A DNA stretch of 64,000 bases from CAYVRJ01 sp964453645 (lineage in GTDB: Bacteria > Bacillota > Clostridia > Christensenellales > JAWKQI01). The notes under the pieces were generated by a model that ran no database searches, was not told where the DNA came from, and was given only the letters and a program-made list of their open reading frames with translations. Shown here piece by piece: positions 59,796 to 64,000 of this stretch; the first letter of the stretch is position 1; every line of letters begins with the position of its first letter. Where the stretch lies: contig CAYVRJ010000003.1 in the NCBI GenBank assembly GCA_964453645.1, positions 199,832 to 263,831 on the forward strand, written 5' to 3'. A program made the position numbers and the translations under genes.

Positions 59796-62519
59796 ATGGG
59801 GGTGGGTATATTGCCAAGAAAGCTTTATAATACTGTACTTGGAAAACATTTGGATTTCAAGACCCGTTTATTTCACGCACTGTGTTTGATTGGGTTTGTA
59901 TTAACCATCGTCATGTCGGTGATTTATATCCTGTTTGGTTTTTTACCCAGCTTTTATCTTCCGACAGTCATAGCAAGCTTATTTCCGCTCACAGCGCTTA
60001 TTTTGTCAACCAAGTCTAACCACAGCCGTATGGTGCGCTATGTCTTTTCACTGTTGATATTTTTGGGTATGTTTCCCGTTCTGTTTTTCCTCAACGGGGG
60101 AATTATGAGCGGTACGCCCACATTTTTTATATTTGCAGTTGTTCTTACGGTTTTGCTGTTGGACGGAAAACATCGGTTTATTGCGGCAGGTATCGAGATT
60201 ATCTGGTACTGCTTTTTTGTGGCAATTGAACTACTCCGCCCTGAACTCGTTATACCGTTTGAATCCGATGTTGCGGCAATAACGGACATGACGATTTGCT
60301 TTGTCATTGTCAGTGTGATTCTTGCCGTTTCTGTCTCCATTCGATTTGATTCATATGAAAAAGAACGAAGAGAACTGGAAGAAGCAAAGTCTGAGGCGAT
60401 TAGCGCCAACAAAGCAAAATCGGAATTTCTTGCAAAGATGAGCCACGAGATTCGCACACCTATGAACGCCATCGTTGGTATGGCGGAACTATCGCTGCGC
60501 GAGAGTAACACGCCCGAGGCTAAACAATATGCTGCTGGGATCAAGCAGGCAAGTGCCAATTTGCTGGCGATCATCAACGATATATTGGATTTTTCCAAAA
60601 TTGAGTCGGGTAAACTTGAAATTACCGATCAAAAATATCAATTGGCATCGCTGATCAATGATGTGATCAGTATCATACGCATGCGTGTGGCCGACAAGTC
60701 ACTATTGTTTGTTGTCAATATCGATCCCAAGCTTCCGGCAGAGCTGATTGGAGATGAGATTCGCATTCGGCAAATTTTGTTGAACCTGTTAGGAAATGCG
60801 GTGAAATACACCAAAGAGGGTTACATAAAGCTCATCGTCGGGGGATATTTAGAGGACGAACACACAGCAAAACTAAACATGGATATTATTGATACCGGTA
60901 TTGGAATTAAAGAAGAGCACATCACGAATTTATTTGCCGAATTTGTACAATTTGATTTGCTTAAAAACCGTGGCATTGAAGGCACCGGATTAGGACTTGC
61001 CATTACAAAAAGCCTTTGCGTGGCTATGGGGGGAGGTATAGAGGCATCTAGCCTATATGGTGTGGGCAGTATTTTCACTGTGACACTTCCACAAAAATAC
61101 GATAAATATGAACCCCTGGCAGCAATAGAGAACAAGGAACAAAGGGTGCTCGTTTACGAACCGCGTGAGGTTTTTGCAAGCTCTATTGTCCGTTGCATCA
61201 ATGATTTAGGTGTCTTCTGTAGACTTGTGAAAAACCAATCGGAGTTATATGAAGCGCTGCAAAGGGACAGCTACTCATTTTTGTTCTTTTCTTCCTTTTT
61301 GTATGAGAGTATCCGTGGAATTGTTAAGGAAATGAACCTTTCAGTAAAACTCGTGGCACTTTCTGAATACGACCAAGTTTTAACATGCGAGGGCTGCATA
61401 AGCATGGCCATGCCCATTCACTCCATTTCGGCAGCGAATATATTAAACGATGTTTTAGACGATAGTCTGTGCTACGACGAAGAAAGTGGAATTTGCTTTA
61501 TTGCCCCCAAAGCCCGGATTTTGATAGTGGATGACATTGTCACCAACTTAAAGGTTGCCGAGGGTTTACTAGCGCCTTTTGAGATGCAAATCGATATTTG
61601 CGAAAGCGGCTTAGAAGCTATTGAACTTGTGTCCAAAGCACCGTATGACATCGTGTTTATGGATCATATGATGCCCAAAATGGACGGTATTGAAGCAACG
61701 CAAAACATTCGGGCACTTGACCTGCCCTACGCCCAGACGATGCCCATCGTTGCGCTGACCGCCAATGCAGTGTCCGGGGTTAAAGAAATGTTTTTAAAGA
61801 GTGGGTTTGACGACTTTTTATCCAAACCCATTGAAATGTCAAAGTTAGTCGAAGTTTTGGAACGCTATATTCCCAAAGAAAAAAGAGAGCGAACAACAGA
61901 AATAGCTGCTGGCAAAGAGAAAAGTGAAATTCCTTTTGAACTTAGTGGGGTGGATATTGCGTGCGGAATAACAACCGTAGGCGGAAGTACAGAGCAATAT
62001 ATTAGCATTTTGAGGGTGCTTTTAAAGGAGGGGGAAAGCAAGTTAAACAAGCTTGCGGACTGCCTGGAACAAAACAACCTTAAACTGTATACAACGCATG
62101 TCCATGCCCTTAAAAGCGTTCTATTGAGTATCGGTGCCGAAAAGCTGTCAAACACGGCAAAATCGCTTGAATGTGCAGGCATTGAGAACAATGCCGATTA
62201 TATAAGGGAGACACATGGTACCTTTGCACAGGAATTAACTGCATTGCTGGCTGAGATAACGGCAGTTGTTGGTGATGAAAGCGTAGTAGCGCAGCGAAAA
62301 GAACTATCGTACGAAGAATGGAATGCCCAACTTTTGCTGCTTAAAACTGCATTGCAGGATTACAATGCAACGAAAATTAGTTCTGCTTTGGATGTTCTTC
62401 GATCCGGCTGTGAGGACACTCTTCAAGAAACACTTTTAAAAATAGAGCAGCATGTAGCTGCATTTGAATATGAAGAAGCTGAACAACTGATAGATGATCT
62501 GAACAATATGCCGCTTTGA
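59796..62519 (+). CDS. Hybrid histidine kinase with receiver and Hpt domains
   Basis: 907 residues. About six N-terminal membrane helices (20-185) with no obvious extracellular domain, then HisKA with SHEIRTPMNAIVGM near residue 222, HATPase (LLNLLGNAVKYTKEG; GTGLGLAITKSL), a degenerate receiver-like region (about 445-560, no phospho-Asp motif seen), a true receiver (ILIVDDIVTNLKVA; VFMDHMMPKMDGIEA) and a C-terminal Hpt domain with the phospho-His in HVHALKSVLLSIGA. A full phosphorelay in one chain. The ATG at 59796 lacks a ribosome site; a TTG at 59811 behind GGGGGTGG may be the true start. The HD-GYP regulator that follows is its likely target. Confidence 0.9.
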   Translation: MGVGILPRKLYNTVLGKHLDFKTRLFHALCLIGFVLTIVMSVIYILFGFLPSFYLPTVIASLFPLTALILSTKSNHSRMVRYVFSLLIFLGMFPVLFFLNGGIMSGTPTFFIFAVVLTVLLLDGKHRFIAAGIEIIWYCFFVAIELLRPELVIPFESDVAAITDMTICFVIVSVILAVSVSIRFDSYEKERRELEEAKSEAISANKAKSEFLAKMSHEIRTPMNAIVGMAELSLRESNTPEAKQYAAGIKQASANLLAIINDILDFSKIESGKLEITDQKYQLASLINDVISIIRMRVADKSLLFVVNIDPKLPAELIGDEIRIRQILLNLLGNAVKYTKEGYIKLIVGGYLEDEHTAKLNMDIIDTGIGIKEEHITNLFAEFVQFDLLKNRGIEGTGLGLAITKSLCVAMGGGIEASSLYGVGSIFTVTLPQKYDKYEPLAAIENKEQRVLVYEPREVFASSIVRCINDLGVFCRLVKNQSELYEALQRDSYSFLFFSSFLYESIRGIVKEMNLSVKLVALSEYDQVLTCEGCISMAMPIHSISAANILNDVLDDSLCYDEESGICFIAPKARILIVDDIVTNLKVAEGLLAPFEMQIDICESGLEAIELVSKAPYDIVFMDHMMPKMDGIEATQNIRALDLPYAQTMPIVALTANAVSGVKEMFLKSGFDDFLSKPIEMSKLVEVLERYIPKEKRERTTEIAAGKEKSEIPFELSGVDIACGITTVGGSTEQYISILRVLLKEGESKLNKLADCLEQNNLKLYTTHVHALKSVLLSIGAEKLSNTAKSLECAGIENNADYIRETHGTFAQELTALLAEITAVVGDESVVAQRKELSYEEWNAQLLLLKTALQDYNATKISSALDVLRSGCEDTLQETLLKIEQHVAAFEYEEAEQLIDDLNNMPL

Positions 62520-62538
62520 AGCGATAGGAGTGAACCCC

Positions 62539-63636
62539 ATGAGCGAGAACAAACGAATTCAAATCATGGTCATTGATGATAGTGTGACGAATCTAAACAT
62601 TGCCCGCACAGCACTTGAAAAGCACTACGACGTGCTACTGATCCCTTCAGGTGAAAAGGCACTCAAGCTGTTTGAGCGCGTGACCCCCGACCTCATATTA
62701 CTGGATGTGGAGATGCCGGGTTTAAATGGGTTTGATGTGATAAAACAGATCAAATCATCCCCACTGCCTGTTCGAAACGTGCCGGTTATCTTTGTGACGG
62801 CAAAGGATGATAGCACGAGCGAACTAGACGGGCTGGATCTCGGTGCTGTGGATTACATAACCAAGCCGTTTTCTTTCCCACTGCTGTTAAAGCGGGTAGC
62901 ACTGCATTTGCAGCTGCAGCAGTATAATCAAAACCTGGAAAAGATGGTGGAGGAAAAAACAAAGGTCATCACCGAGCTGCAATATTCCATCGTTCATGTG
63001 CTGTCCGATATGGTGGAACGCCGTGACGGCTCCACCGGCGGGCATTTGATACGGACGCAAAACTATTTAAAGGTACTGCTCGACGAAGTCAGAGCGCAAA
63101 AGCTAAATGCCGAAGAAATGGAGGATGTGGATGACAATCTGTTTATGCACGCCTCACAGCTGCACGATGTGGGAAAAATGTCCATACCCGACAGCATCCT
63201 ATTAAAACCAGGTAAACTAACGGCCGAAGAATTCGAGATTATGAAAACCCATACGACACTGGGAGAAGACGCAATACGCTACGCCATGTCCGGTGTACAG
63301 GAAAAGAAATTTTTGGAGATTGCTGCATCTTTTGCCGGTTCTCATCACGAACGATGGGACGGAACGGGATATCCGCGTGCGCTTCACGGGCGGGATATTC
63401 CCATTGAGGGACGATTGATGGCGATTGTGGATGTTTACGATGCACTCATATCTGAAAGACCCTATAAAAAGCCGCTTTCCCACGAGGCTGCACGTGACAT
63501 TATATTAAGTGAACGGGGAACGCATTTTGACCCACTTTTGGTGGATATCTTTGAACGCATGTCCGATGTCTTTGGAAAGATTGCGCGTTTAGGGGACAAA
63601 CCATCGCAGGATACGCTTAAGGGAGGGAAAAAATGA
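62539..63636 (+). CDS. Response regulator with HD-GYP phosphodiesterase domain
   Basis: 365 residues from the ATG at 62539 behind AGGAG. Receiver (IMVIDDSVTNLNIA; LILLDVEMPGLNGFDV; KPFSFP), a coiled coil, then an HD-GYP domain with all expected residues: LHDVGKMSIPDSIL, MKTHTTLGEDAIRY, HHERWDGTGYP, VDVYDALISERPYKK. It should lower c-di-GMP on phosphorylation. It begins 19 bases after the hybrid kinase. It resembles the 39.3 kb regulator, giving the organism at least two parallel kinase/HD-GYP modules. Confidence 0.93.
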   Translation: MSENKRIQIMVIDDSVTNLNIARTALEKHYDVLLIPSGEKALKLFERVTPDLILLDVEMPGLNGFDVIKQIKSSPLPVRNVPVIFVTAKDDSTSELDGLDLGAVDYITKPFSFPLLLKRVALHLQLQQYNQNLEKMVEEKTKVITELQYSIVHVLSDMVERRDGSTGGHLIRTQNYLKVLLDEVRAQKLNAEEMEDVDDNLFMHASQLHDVGKMSIPDSILLKPGKLTAEEFEIMKTHTTLGEDAIRYAMSGVQEKKFLEIAASFAGSHHERWDGTGYPRALHGRDIPIEGRLMAIVDVYDALISERPYKKPLSHEAARDIILSERGTHFDPLLVDIFERMSDVFGKIARLGDKPSQDTLKGGKK

Positions 63637-63902
63637 ATTTACGTGAGAATGAACGCTCAGACGGTGACTGTTCGTGTTATACTCATTTTTTCCATACCTT
63701 TCAAAAAGGCACATAAAAAGTTATTGTAAGCTGTCCTAAAAACTTTTTAAATCATAGACCATTGCCCATTGAAGTTCACTTTTTGTTCTCATAAATTCAT
63801 CTCCCTTCAAATACTCATTGCATCCCTGCATATCAGTTTCATATAATTGTCTGCTGGCCCTGCATACCCGATGATAATGTCCCTGTAAACAGAAACAATC
63901 TA
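63633..63902. other. Intergenic region with two tiny ORFs
   Basis: A 27-codon plus-strand ORF (63633-63716) starts with an ATGA overlap on the HD-GYP stop, and an 18-codon minus-strand ORF (63792-63736) sits behind AAGGGAGATG. Neither has recognisable similarity. No terminator or RNA gene was found with confidence. Confidence 0.3.
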
Positions 63903-64000
63903 TCACACAAACTCAACTATCACGATCTCGTTTCCATCAAGATCGTTTAGGCGAACCTCGTAAGTTCCCCAATCATGTCTAATGGCTTCAGACAATGGAA
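63903..64000 (-). CDS. C-terminal end of a VOC/glyoxalase-like protein, cut by the window
   Basis: Only about 32 C-terminal residues are inside the window, reading EAIRHDWGTYEVRLNDLDGN and then EIVIVEFV before the TGA at 63905-63903. The DPDGN-EI-type ending (here LNDLDGNEIVIVE) is the usual last strand of vicinal-oxygen-chelate proteins with a metal-binding Glu. The rest lies beyond the right edge, so length and subfamily are not known. It is not the same gene as the VOC protein at 28.0 kb. Confidence 0.65.
   Translation of the reverse strand, partial: PLSEAIRHDWGTYEVRLNDLDGNEIVIVEFV

Overview
The window looks like the chromosome of an anaerobic, spore-forming Firmicute of the class Clostridia. 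The evidence is a spoVT gene with a sigma-G-like promoter, a BclA-type collagen-like surface protein, mutS2, an NfeD/flotillin pair, several TTG/GTG starts behind strong Shine-Dalgarno (SD) sites, c-di-GMP (HD-GYP) signalling, chemoreceptors and radical-SAM enzymes. The species cannot be named from the sequence alone.

Layout. 1-2.3 kb: end of a sugar ABC transporter operon (ATPase and permease). 2.4-4.4 kb: a NeuD/PglD-type acyltransferase converging on a WcaJ-type initiating sugar phosphotransferase. 4.6-10.8 kb: housekeeping and small genes: spoVT, argG behind an ARG box, a repeat lipoprotein, bioY behind a BirA operator, a secreted PIG-L deacetylase and a TfoX_N protein. 11.0-24.2 kb: an eleven-gene plus-strand operon of surface-sugar genes (glycosyltransferase, ThDP (TPP) enzyme, B12/radical-SAM, radical-SAM/SPASM, LegB, LegC, PtmE-like, LegI, formyltransferase, PIG-L, LegG). 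24.2-27.9 kb: a converging three-gene minus-strand operon (UXS-like SDR, nucleotide-sugar dehydrogenase, RfbH/E1-type dehydrase). A 100-N scaffold gap in the last gene looks spurious because both flanks carry the same 55 bases. 28-34.4 kb: VOC protein, NfeD/flotillin, a chemoreceptor, SDR, DUF624. 34.4-40.4 kb: hybrid histidine kinase flanked by two HD-GYP response regulators. 40.6-48.1 kb: small stress-type proteins, a TetR repressor with twin operators, the collagen-like protein, and a YyaL / FAD-Rieske / tocopherol-cyclase-like operon. 48.1-54.5 kb: DUF523, mutS2, corA, an MBL hydrolase, a CPBP protease, rlmH and a tRNA-Arg(CCG). 54.6-57.6 kb: a small accessory patch with a TetR gene and flavodoxin-like genes, one truncated. 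57.6-64 kb: a second chemoreceptor, a second hybrid kinase, another HD-GYP regulator, and the 3-prime end of a VOC gene at the window edge.

How the parts work together. The most interesting region is 11-28 kb. It encodes most of a GDP-sugar route to a legionaminic-acid-like nonulosonate. The usual N-acyltransferase (LegH) is missing, and a formyltransferase plus a PIG-L deacetylase sit between legI and legG on visibly AT-richer DNA, which suggests an N-formylated product. The converging operon pairs UDP-glucuronate-type enzymes with a complete radical-type E1 dehydrase: His in place of the PLP lysine and a full C-X57-C-X1-C-X7-C iron-sulfur motif. Together with the ThDP enzyme this suggests a deoxygenated, possibly branched, sugar. 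All functional statements here are inferences from visible motifs and gene order; no database search was run.
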